Shown: positions 30,351 to 37,745 of the stretch, one piece after another | Layout of the letters: each line of letters starts with the position of its first letter | Numbering within the stretch: position 1 is the stretch's first letter | Assembly: GCA_015064205.1 (NCBI GenBank) | Contig: SVSR01000016.1 | Coordinates: forward strand, 1 to 38,697 | Origin: Oscillospiraceae bacterium | GTDB lineage: Bacteria; Bacillota; Clostridia; Oscillospirales; CAG-272 | Reading direction: 5' to 3' | DNA length: 38,697 bases | Notes under the pieces: model-generated | Databases searched by the model: none | Seen by the model: the letters and a program-made list of their open reading frames with translations, nothing else | Told to the model about the DNA's origin: nothing | Program-made: the position numbers and the translations under genes

Positions 30351-31445
30351 TTATCTGCTTGATAGAATATAGGAGACAGCGAGGTCTACAACAAGACCGT
30401 AGCTTTTCTCGCCCTCGCTTTGCCCCTGGCTTTTGAGATAAATGTCGTTTACAGTGCCCGAAATTTCGCTTGCAGTACTGTCTTTATATTCTTCAAAAAA
30501 GTCGCCGAATGCGGCAAGCTCACATCTTACACGGATATCGAGATTATAAAAAATGTCGTAGTAAAGATCTGAATCGGCAGAATAAAGCGCATTTGTTATA
30601 TATTCAAGCATGCTTAATTTACCGCTGTATTTTACATAAGGATCGTTTGAGGCTTCACACGCAAGAAATGCTACGAAATTAGCCTCTTTTTCGCGGGCAA
30701 ATCCACGGGCATGAGCCATTTCGTGCGCGGACGTATACGGAATGGTATAGTCGGGGAAATTTGTGTTTATGTTAGTTTCTCCCGTGTAGTATGTGTAAAC
30801 CCCGGAAATGTGAGTATGAGTCATTGGTTTACTTAAAGCTATCGGTTTAAGTCTGGAATTGTAGTTTTTGATAAACGAGTATTTGCTGCCGAGCCTGTCA
30901 TATGCGTCTACAAGCTTCATTGATAGGGTATCAAGATCATAGTTCATTCTTGAAAACGAGCCGTATTCAAAATCTATATCATCAACGATCGAATTTATCT
31001 CGCTTGCGAGTATTTCAGCTGTTTCATAAAGTTCTTCCGTGCTTATCGGACTTGCATCTATTTCAAAAAGCTTGTCCACCGTTGTGGTTGAATAAGCGGG
31101 GGCGAAGGAGAACACAAAAAGTGCATACATTACGCAAAGGATCATCACAAGTACCTTGACTATTCTTGTATCAGGCTCCTTAAGCCTGAGCGCAAGATAG
31201 AAAACGTAAACGAGCAGTATGGGCAGCATTATAATAACCGTTTCTGCTAAGGAAAACGGGATCAGTGACGTGACGCCTGAAAGAATGGCTCTTATAAAAG
31301 CCGATAAACCAAAGGTGAGAAAATCAGAAAATATCGCTGAGTTTCTGCAAATAACGTGGATGAGAAGAGAAAACGCCATAAAAGTTGTGGGTATCAGATA
31401 TTTCTTGTTTTTTGATATATATGATCTCAGGCGGGTATAATTCAT
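30351..31445 (-). CDS. DUF3810-like membrane metalloprotease homologue
   Basis: 364 aa from the ATG at 31445, picked because GGAG lies six bases upstream; an earlier TTG-led start has no ribosome binding site. The N-terminal half has two or three membrane segments (LIPTTFMAFSLLIHVI; TVIIMLPILLVYVFYLALRL; VLVMILCVMYALFVFSFAP). The C-terminal half has HEMAHARGFAREKEANF, an HExxH zinc motif with a downstream Glu, typical of DUF3810. Substrate and role are unknown; the motif suggests a membrane peptidase or an inactive relative. It lies upstream of the NodB-like gene by 22 bp, within the wal operon. Confidence 0.75.
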   Translation of the reverse strand: MNYTRLRSYISKNKKYLIPTTFMAFSLLIHVICRNSAIFSDFLTFGLSAFIRAILSGVTSLIPFSLAETVIIMLPILLVYVFYLALRLKEPDTRIVKVLVMILCVMYALFVFSFAPAYSTTTVDKLFEIDASPISTEELYETAEILASEINSIVDDIDFEYGSFSRMNYDLDTLSMKLVDAYDRLGSKYSFIKNYNSRLKPIALSKPMTHTHISGVYTYYTGETNINTNFPDYTIPYTSAHEMAHARGFAREKEANFVAFLACEASNDPYVKYSGKLSMLEYITNALYSADSDLYYDIFYNLDIRVRCELAAFGDFFEEYKDSTASEISGTVNDIYLKSQGQSEGEKSYGLVVDLAVSYILSSR

Positions 31446-31502
31446 TTCATTCTCCATGATTTTTCGTGGGGGAATTTTCAAAGGCTTATTCAGGCAAGCT
31501 TT

Positions 31503-32390
31503 TTATAGTTCGAAAACAGGATATTCTTTTGTTTCAAGTAGAATTGTGTCACCTGTGAAAGGACTTTTGAATGAGAGGCTTTTGCAATGTAGCGCAAGCC
31601 TTGTGTAATCAGAACCGTCGCTTGTAATTCCGTAAAGTCCGTCGCCTAAAATAGGATGGCCTATATGCGAAAAGTGTACTCTTAGCTGATGTGTACGTCC
31701 GGTTATAGGTGAAGCGCAAACGAGAGTGCGGCCGTTTTTAGTTGCTATAACTTCATAGCTGGTCATGGAAGGTTTGGAGCTTTTTGAACCATTAGTGTCA
31801 ACGCAGCGTAACATCGTACTGTTTGGTTTTCTCATTATAGGTGCATCAATTACAGAAGCGCCTGAAAGCGTTCCGTGCAGTATGGCTATATATTTTTTAT
31901 CAAACCCTCCGCGTGCAAGCTCACTATGGAGTAAATGAGCGCTGTGCATGCTCTTTGCAACGAGAACTATTCCGCTTGTATCTGCGTCAAGCCTGTTTAT
32001 AGCTCTGAAAACAAACGGACGTCCTTTTTCTTTGAAGTAAAATGCAAGAGCATTGGCAAGAGTGTCTTCGTGGTGATTATGTGAAGGATGAGTCGGCATT
32101 TTTGCAGGCTTGTTTAAGGCGATCATGTTATCGTCCTCGTAGATTATATCAAGCTCGAGGCAAACGGGAGTTATGTTTCCAAGAACATCGTCTTCAAAAT
32201 CCTCGCATGCAAGCGACAGCACGTCGCCGCACGAAAGTATGTGCCTTACCGTGACGTGTTTTCCGTTTAAAAGGATTCCGTCGGATCTGGCTTTAAGCTT
32301 TTTTACAAGCGAAACAGAGAAATGCATATCAGAGAACAAATATTCCTTGACTGTTTTGCCGTGATCCTGCTTATCTATGGTAAGTGTCAT
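31503..32390 (-). CDS. RluA-family 23S/tRNA pseudouridine synthase
   Basis: 295 aa. The S4 domain covers about 10-65 and the catalytic domain has FRAINRLDADTSG with D135 as nucleophile, then GRTHQLRVHFSHIGHPILGD. This is the RluA/RluD group, which modifies large-subunit rRNA or tRNA. The promoter TTGATA-N17-TATACT (32433-32461, minus strand) lies before it, and the gaps down to yycI are only 10-79 bp, so it appears to be the first gene of the wal transcript. Exact RNA target not shown. Confidence 0.88.
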   Translation of the reverse strand: MTLTIDKQDHGKTVKEYLFSDMHFSVSLVKKLKARSDGILLNGKHVTVRHILSCGDVLSLACEDFEDDVLGNITPVCLELDIIYEDDNMIALNKPAKMPTHPSHNHHEDTLANALAFYFKEKGRPFVFRAINRLDADTSGIVLVAKSMHSAHLLHSELARGGFDKKYIAILHGTLSGASVIDAPIMRKPNSTMLRCVDTNGSKSSKPSMTSYEVIATKNGRTLVCASPITGRTHQLRVHFSHIGHPILGDGLYGITSDGSDYTRLALHCKSLSFKSPFTGDTILLETKEYPVFEL

Positions 32391-32432
32391 CTTAAACTCT
32401 CTTCAAAATCAAAATTAGACATACTTATTATA

Positions 32433-32461
32433 AGTATAGCACTTTTTTTATCTAATATCAA
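32433..32461 (-). promoter_or_regulatory. promoter of the RluA-to-yycI operon
   Basis: On the minus strand: TTGATA (32461-32456), 17-bp spacer, TATACT (32438-32433). The only strong promoter seen upstream of the seven-gene minus-strand run. Confidence 0.8.
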
Positions 32462-32513
32462 GAACTTTTTCATCTTTAATATAATTTATTATTATTTGTT
32501 GGCCGATGATGTA

Positions 32514-32527
32514 CTTTTTGCAAAAAG
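32514..32527. promoter_or_regulatory. 14-bp palindrome before the galU promoter
   Basis: CTTTTTGCAAAAAG is a perfect 14-bp palindrome ending 3 bp before the -35 of the galU promoter, in the divergent gap. Could be an operator or an A/T-tract that boosts the promoter. Confidence 0.45.
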
Positions 32528-32530
32528 GTA

Positions 32531-32559
32531 TTGATTTATCTTCGGTTTTATTATATAAT
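32531..32559 (+). promoter_or_regulatory. galU promoter
   Basis: TTGATT (32531-32536), 17-bp spacer, TATAAT (32554-32559), 58 bp before the start codon. Confidence 0.8.
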
Positions 32560-32617
32560 ATTTATATATGTTCGTGCCGGATCACAGCATAGAAAATGTA
32601 GCGAGGTTGCAAATTTT

Positions 32618-33493
32618 ATGGATAAAAAGGTTATAAAAGCAATAATACCTGCGGCGGGGCTTGGAACCAGAATGCTGCCGATAGCCAGAGCAGTACCGAA
32701 AGAAATGCTTCCGATCGTAGACAGACCTGCAGTTTCCTATCTTGTTGAAGAAGCTGCAAAGTCGGGCGTTACTGATATACTTATAATCACTAACCGCGAT
32801 AAAGACGCGATGGAAGATTACTTTGATTATTCTGTCGAGTATAACAAAAAACTCAGAGACACGGGTAAAGAAGCACTTGCTGACGATATGAAGAAAATCG
32901 CCGATATGGCAAACGTATATTTCTTAAGGCAAAAGGAAACAAAGGGACTTGGACATGCAGTTGCAAGAGCGAGAAGCTTTGTTGGTAACGAGCCGTTTTA
33001 TGTTTTATACGGCGACGATATAATCTTTTCCGAAACTCCGGTATGCACCCAGCTGCTTGATGCATATAACAAATACGGGAAACCTGCGGTAGGTGTAAAA
33101 GCGGTTCCCGATGAGCTTGTTGTAAAATACTGTTCGCTGAAGACAAAGCATCTTGAGTCCAATCTTTATGAAGTAAGCGATATGATAGAAAAACCGCCTA
33201 TTGAAAAGAAATTTTCAAACTATTCAATACTCGGAAGAGTACTTTTGACCCCTGAAATATTTGACATTCTTGATAATACGGCACCCGGGGCGGGCGGGGA
33301 GATCCAACTTACCGACGCTATGAAGGTCGTTGCGCAGTCAAGCGGTATGACTGCGGTTGATTTTGAAGGAGAGCGCTTTGACATGGGAGCAAAGCTTGGT
33401 TTTTTAACCGCCAATGTAAAATTGGGAGTAAAGCACCCTGAAACAGGCGAAGCATTCAAAGAATTTCTCAAAGAGTTTGTTAAAGAACTCTAA
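32618..33493 (+). CDS. galU: UTP-glucose-1-phosphate uridylyltransferase
   Basis: 291 aa from the ATG at 32618; the longer frame from 32531 begins inside the promoter. It starts VIKAIIPAAGLGTRMLPIAR and AVPKEMLPIVDRP, the GalU/GtaB signature; FYVLYGDDI and VPDELVVKYC also fit. It makes UDP-glucose for surface polysaccharides, teichoic acids and glycolipids. GAGG at 32603-32606 is rather far upstream, so initiation may be weak. It is the first gene of the galU-to-dnaI run. Confidence 0.94.
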   Translation: MDKKVIKAIIPAAGLGTRMLPIARAVPKEMLPIVDRPAVSYLVEEAAKSGVTDILIITNRDKDAMEDYFDYSVEYNKKLRDTGKEALADDMKKIADMANVYFLRQKETKGLGHAVARARSFVGNEPFYVLYGDDIIFSETPVCTQLLDAYNKYGKPAVGVKAVPDELVVKYCSLKTKHLESNLYEVSDMIEKPPIEKKFSNYSILGRVLLTPEIFDILDNTAPGAGGEIQLTDAMKVVAQSSGMTAVDFEGERFDMGAKLGFLTANVKLGVKHPETGEAFKEFLKEFVKEL

Positions 33494-33514
33494 TACGTGA
33501 TTTTGGAGATTTTT

Positions 33515-34009
33515 ATGAAAAACGAACGTGTGAACAAACACAATTATTACCTTGATATTGCTCAGACAGTTGCGGAAAGAAGCACTTGTCTCAGAAAATC
33601 ATTCGGTTCAATAATAGTTAAAAACGACACCATACTTTCCACAGGATATAACGGAGCGCCGAGAGGCAGAAAAAACTGTTGTGATATCTGCAGATGCATA
33701 AGAGATGAACTTAATATTCCCAGAGGCGAAAGATATGAGCTGTGCCGTTCCGTTCATGCCGAGGCAAATGCCATTATAGCGGCGCCTCGCGATCAGATGC
33801 TCGATTCTACTTTGTATCTTTCGTGCATAGACTCGAAAACGGGAGATCTTGTTGCCGATACGTCATCGTGCATGATGTGCAAAAAGCTTGTTATAAACGC
33901 AGGAATAAAAAAAGTGGTAATAAGAGATACAAAGGATACATACAGAGAAGTTGACGTTGAAAGCTGGATCGAGGATGATGACAGCCTCTCCGGAAAATTC
34001 GGATATTAA
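33515..34009 (+). CDS. dCMP deaminase-family protein
   Basis: 164 aa from the ATG at 33515 (GGAG six bases before). Zinc ligands are H81 in HAEANAI with Glu E83, and C119/C122 in SSCMMC. A second Cys group (NCCDICRC, 55-61) fits the additional zinc site of dCMP deaminases such as ComEB. It deaminates dCMP to dUMP in thymidylate supply. It starts 21 bp after galU and its end is close to the next gene, so an operon is likely. ComEB-type versus general dCMP deaminase is not settled. Confidence 0.88.
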   Translation: MKNERVNKHNYYLDIAQTVAERSTCLRKSFGSIIVKNDTILSTGYNGAPRGRKNCCDICRCIRDELNIPRGERYELCRSVHAEANAIIAAPRDQMLDSTLYLSCIDSKTGDLVADTSSCMMCKKLVINAGIKKVVIRDTKDTYREVDVESWIEDDDSLSGKFGY

Positions 34010-34019
34010 CGGAGCTTTT

Positions 34020-34511
34020 ATGAAAACTGAGCAAAAAGAAAAGATCATATTTGAAAATGCGCAAGAGGATAACATCCATTGCGTACTTTTCGTTTGTACG
34101 GGTAATACCTGCAGAAGTCCGATGGCAGAAGCAGTATATAACTATTATGCAAAAAAATACGGCATAGCAACAAAGGCCGTGTCGGCAGGAGTTGCTGCAA
34201 GCGGTGCTAAAATGTCATCTCATGCGCGTACAGCGCTTATTGAAGCGGGATATATCGACGAGAATTACGAGCATATATCAAGGCAGATAGACGAAGGTAT
34301 GTGTATGTCGGCCGATTCGATAGTCGGTATGACCGAGGCTCATGCAATGAGGCTTCTTATGCATTTTCCCGTATGTGCAACAAAGATAAGAGCGCTTGAA
34401 AAGGATATAGTTGACCCTTTCGGCGGTTATATAGATACGTACAGAGAGAGCCTTTCTGAGATCGCGGAAGCGATAAAGACAGAATTTTTCAAAGCATTTG
34501 GCGAAAAGTGA
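34020..34511 (+). CDS. ywlE: YwlE-like low-molecular-weight phosphatase (protein arginine phosphatase type)
   Basis: 163 aa from the ATG at 34020 (GGAGC just before). The LMW-PTP signature VCTGNTCRSPMAEA gives CX5R with C26, R32; T30 aligns with Thr11 of B. subtilis YwlE, which favours phosphoarginine over phosphotyrosine. DPFGGYIDTYRESLSEIAEA carries the general acid Asp and matches YwlE closely. YwlE removes phospho-arginine marks made by McsB during stress and protein turnover. About 20 extra N-terminal residues compared with YwlE. The stop overlaps the rimI start (TGATG). Confidence 0.8.
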   Translation: MKTEQKEKIIFENAQEDNIHCVLFVCTGNTCRSPMAEAVYNYYAKKYGIATKAVSAGVAASGAKMSSHARTALIEAGYIDENYEHISRQIDEGMCMSADSIVGMTEAHAMRLLMHFPVCATKIRALEKDIVDPFGGYIDTYRESLSEIAEAIKTEFFKAFGEK

Positions 34512-34975
34512 TGGATATTGTAATAAAACACGGAGATATATCAGAGCTTGGCAGTATATCTGAGATTGAAAAAATCTGTTTTACAGACCCGTGGAGCGAA
34601 AAAATGTTCGAGCCTTTTTTTGATTCTCAAACGTGTAAAACAGCAGTTGCCCAAAGTGAGGATAAAATTTGCGGTTATATCTGCTATTATATCGTAGGCG
34701 GAGAAGCAAACGATATTTGCGGCGACTGCGAGCTTGCAAATATTGCGGTCTTGCCCGAATACAGAGGCCGGGATATAGCGCGAAAGCTTATGGCGTATAT
34801 GTACGAAGAAGCAAAGAGCGAATATTGCTCTGATATATTCCTTGAAGTAAGAGAATCAAATATATCGGCTATCGGATTATATACAAGAGAAAATTTTGAG
34901 ATATACGGAAAAAGAAAGAATTATTATACTTCGCCGCGTGAGGACGCGGTGCTTATGAAAAAGAGGTTACAGTAA
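34511..34975 (+). CDS. rimI: RimI-type ribosomal protein N-acetyltransferase
   Basis: 154 aa from the ATG at 34511, one base into the TGA of the preceding gene; a GTG three bases earlier is possible. GNAT motifs: ELANIAVLPEYRGRDIARKL (acetyl-CoA binding) and LEVRESNISAIGLYTRENFE. RimI acetylates the N-terminus of ribosomal protein S18, and in Bacillota often sits with tsaB, tsaE and tsaD. It is 4 bp before tsaD here, but tsaB and tsaE are not in this run. Confidence 0.9.
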   Translation: MDIVIKHGDISELGSISEIEKICFTDPWSEKMFEPFFDSQTCKTAVAQSEDKICGYICYYIVGGEANDICGDCELANIAVLPEYRGRDIARKLMAYMYEEAKSEYCSDIFLEVRESNISAIGLYTRENFEIYGKRKNYYTSPREDAVLMKKRLQ

Positions 34976-34979
34976 TATT

Positions 34980-35996
34980 ATGCTGATACTCGCGTTTGAA
35001 TCATCGTGCGACGAAACGAGCGCGGCCGTTGTTGAAATGACAGACAGCCGCAGGATAATAAAATCGAATATAGTAGCCTCGCAGATCAAAACTCACAGGC
35101 TTTATGGAGGAGTTGTTCCCGAGATAGCATCAAGAGCACATTCAGAGGCAATTTCAAAAATTACGTACGAAGCCCTTGATGTGGCAGGAGTAACTCTTGG
35201 GGATATTGATGCTATCGGTGTTACCAATACTCCCGGGCTTATCGGTGCGCTTTTAGTCGGAGTTAATTTCGCGAAATCGCTAGCATTTGCAAACAATATA
35301 CCGCTTGTTCCCGTAAATCATATAAAGGGGCACGTTGCGGCAAACTATTTTGCTTATCCTGAACTTAAACCGCCTTTTATAGCGCTTGTGGTATCCGGTG
35401 GTCACACTTCGCTCATTAGTGTGGACTCGTACACCGAGTATAAAACCGTAGGTCATACCCGCGACGATGCTGCGGGTGAGGCTTTTGATAAGGTCGGACG
35501 AGTACTCGGACTTTCATATCCCTGCGGAGCAGAAATGGATGCTCTTGCAAAAGAGGGCGATCCTGATGCTATAAAGCTACCTATGGCAGCGATCGGAGGA
35601 GATAATCTTGATCTGTCTTTCAGCGGACTTAAAACAGCGGTTGTTAATTATATGAACACCGCCTCGCAAAAGGGCGAGGATGTAAAGAGCGCCGACGTTG
35701 CGGCGTCCTTTACCAAAAGTGCCGTGAACTCAATAACTGTAAAGCTTGAAGCGGCGCTTGACAAATACGGCTATAAAACGCTTGTACTTGCAGGCGGAGT
35801 TGCGGCAAATTCTCATTTGCGTGGTTCTCTTGAAAAAATGTGTGCGCGACGCGGCGTAAAACTATGTATGCCCCCATTATCTCTTTGCGGAGATAACGGC
35901 GCAATGATCGGAGCGCAGTGTTACTTTGAATATAAAAACGGCGTCAGAGCAGACTCGTCGCTTAATGCATATGCGACGGGAAGCGTAAGCTTCTGA
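34980..35996 (+). CDS. tsaD: TsaD, tRNA threonylcarbamoyladenosine synthase subunit
   Basis: 338 aa. It starts MLILAFESSCDETSAAVVEM; the metal-binding motif is HIKGH and VSGGHTSL is present. It ends with LVLAGGVAANSHLRGSLEKM and CGDNGAMIGAQ. TsaD with TsaB and TsaE transfers threonylcarbamoyl to A37 of ANN-reading tRNAs. It is 4 bp after rimI. TsaB and TsaE must be elsewhere. Confidence 0.97.
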   Translation: MLILAFESSCDETSAAVVEMTDSRRIIKSNIVASQIKTHRLYGGVVPEIASRAHSEAISKITYEALDVAGVTLGDIDAIGVTNTPGLIGALLVGVNFAKSLAFANNIPLVPVNHIKGHVAANYFAYPELKPPFIALVVSGGHTSLISVDSYTEYKTVGHTRDDAAGEAFDKVGRVLGLSYPCGAEMDALAKEGDPDAIKLPMAAIGGDNLDLSFSGLKTAVVNYMNTASQKGEDVKSADVAASFTKSAVNSITVKLEAALDKYGYKTLVLAGGVAANSHLRGSLEKMCARRGVKLCMPPLSLCGDNGAMIGAQCYFEYKNGVRADSSLNAYATGSVSF

Positions 35997-36015
35997 TACG
36001 GAAGGAAGTGCTACA

Positions 36016-36714
36016 ATGGCAGAAAAGAAAAACAATACTAAGCTTCCCCTTCGACGCAGAAAGAAGGACAGCGAATCCCCCGTGGTATCCGGGGCGGTTA
36101 TAAAAAGACTGCCGAGATATTACAGATATCTCCGCCAGCTTCTTGCCGAGGACATAAGAAGAATATCGTCCGGCGAGCTTTCGAGAATGATGAACGTTAC
36201 TGCGTCTCAGATACGTCAGGATTTCAACTGCTTCGGCGGATTTGGTCAGCAGGGGTATGGATATAACGTAAAGTATCTGTATACGAAGATCGGAGAGCTT
36301 CTTGGTGTAACGAGCAATTTAAGCGCTATAATACTAGGAGCAGGAAATCTTGGCTCGGCGCTTGCTTCAAGTCCTATTTTCGAAAGACGCGGTATAAGGC
36401 TTATGGCTCTTTTTGACAGCAACCCTAAGCTTGTCGGCACTATGAAATACGGTTTTCCCGTGCTCGGACTTGCCGAGCTTGAAGCATACGTTAAAGAGAA
36501 TAATATAGACATCGGAATCATTACAATACCGAGAGACGCGGCTCCCGAAATGGCTGAAAAGCTTGCAAACTACGGCATCAGAGGCTTATGGAATTTTACA
36601 AGCAGAGAGCTTGACGTAACCACATACGGTGTTGTAACCGAAAACGTTCACCTTGGTGATTCTCTTATGACTCTATGCTATAAAATATCTGATAAAAACG
36701 AAACGGAAGGATGA
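36016..36714 (+). CDS. rex: Rex redox-sensing transcriptional repressor
   Basis: 232 aa. The N-terminal winged helix has KRLPRYYRYLRQLLAEDIRR and the recognition helix MMNVTASQIRQDFNCFGGFG; the Rossmann domain has ILGAGNLGSAL. Rex binds NADH to leave its operator and senses the NADH/NAD+ ratio, repressing fermentation genes. The extra 20 basic residues at the N-terminus (AEKKNNTKLPLRRRKKDSE) are longer than in B. subtilis. A possible Rex box lies before feoB at 13031-13048. The ribosome binding site is GGAAGG. Confidence 0.95.
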   Translation: MAEKKNNTKLPLRRRKKDSESPVVSGAVIKRLPRYYRYLRQLLAEDIRRISSGELSRMMNVTASQIRQDFNCFGGFGQQGYGYNVKYLYTKIGELLGVTSNLSAIILGAGNLGSALASSPIFERRGIRLMALFDSNPKLVGTMKYGFPVLGLAELEAYVKENNIDIGIITIPRDAAPEMAEKLANYGIRGLWNFTSRELDVTTYGVVTENVHLGDSLMTLCYKISDKNETEG

Positions 36715-36728
36715 GCCGCTTTTGCGGC
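36715..36728 (+). other. short GC hairpin between rex and dnaD-like gene
   Basis: GCCGC-TTTT-GCGGC directly after the rex stop, 10 bp before the next start. No T-tract. Same stem as at 1526-1539. Confidence 0.4.
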
Positions 36729-36738
36729 AGGTTCTAAA

Positions 36739-37716
36739 ATGAAGCTTGAAATAAATAAAAAGGATTCGTTCTGCCTGCCGAAAAAGGAGCTTACACGAGC
36801 GCTTGAGGGAGCGGATGAGGCAGATCTCAAGGTATTGCTTGTCCTTTGCAGTAGGACACAGGACGGAAGCTTCGAAACACAGGATATAAGAAGCGAATGT
36901 GCATCTATTGCAGGAGTCAGCGAAAGCGATTTTGACAACTCTATTGCATATTGGAGAGGCGCAAGGGTATTAAAGCTTAAAAAGAATACAGGCAAAAGCG
37001 AAGAATCAACTGCCGGGAAAACAAATAATAAGAGCCTTCTTGAAGACAAGCTTCCGGACTATACTGAAAAAGAAATGTCGGATAAAATAGAAGCGACAAA
37101 AGGGCTTAAAAAGGTTATAGACGAGTGTCAGCAGATAGTTGGCAAGATATTCTCATCTGCCGATGTTTCGGTTATCGTGGGATTATCAGACAGACTAGGG
37201 CTTTCGGGAGAATACATAACTATGTTGGCGGCCTATTGTATGGGCATTGGCAAAAAATCGCTCAGATACATTGAAAAAACAGCATGCGCTATATACGATG
37301 AGGGTATTGATACACCGGAGAAGCTTGCTGATTATATTGAGAAAAAAGAAAGCGTGCACGAAAATCTTTCGAAAATAAAGAAGATGGTCGGAGCAAAAGA
37401 GAGGGAGCTTACCACGAAGGAAGAGAAGCTTATAAATACGTGGCTCGACGATTACGGGCTTGATCTTGAACTTATAAAGCTTGCGTATGAGATATCTGTA
37501 AGCCGCGTTGAATCCGGCGGCGGATATATTCCGTATATGGGCGGAATAATTGATAATTGGCACCAGAAGGGGCTTCGCGATGCGAAGGCTATAAAAGAAA
37601 TGCACACGGCATATAAAAAGAGTAAGGAAGAAAGTACAGGTGGCTTTGATGCCACGGATTTCTTTGACAAAGCAGTAAACAGAACTAAAAACAAAAAGAA
37701 AAAGCAGACCGTTTGA
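36739..37716 (+). CDS. DnaD-domain replication initiation/primosome protein
   Basis: 325 aa. The C-terminal half holds two DnaB_2/DnaD-like helical repeats, near residues 120-200 and 215-290; the second ends YIPYMGGIIDNWHQKGLRDA, the YxxxIxxxW signature of DnaD and DnaB proteins in Bacillota. The N-terminal 90 residues could be a winged-helix (DLKVLLVLCSRTQDGSFETQ). DnaD family proteins remodel DNA and help load the replicative helicase at oriC and stalled forks. The next gene is a helicase-loader ATPase, supporting this role. Basic C-terminus. Confidence 0.85.
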   Translation: MKLEINKKDSFCLPKKELTRALEGADEADLKVLLVLCSRTQDGSFETQDIRSECASIAGVSESDFDNSIAYWRGARVLKLKKNTGKSEESTAGKTNNKSLLEDKLPDYTEKEMSDKIEATKGLKKVIDECQQIVGKIFSSADVSVIVGLSDRLGLSGEYITMLAAYCMGIGKKSLRYIEKTACAIYDEGIDTPEKLADYIEKKESVHENLSKIKKMVGAKERELTTKEEKLINTWLDDYGLDLELIKLAYEISVSRVESGGGYIPYMGGIIDNWHQKGLRDAKAIKEMHTAYKKSKEESTGGFDATDFFDKAVNRTKNKKKKQTV

Positions 37717-37745
37717 TAAAACGAAGCCTGCAATCGGAGCGTTAT

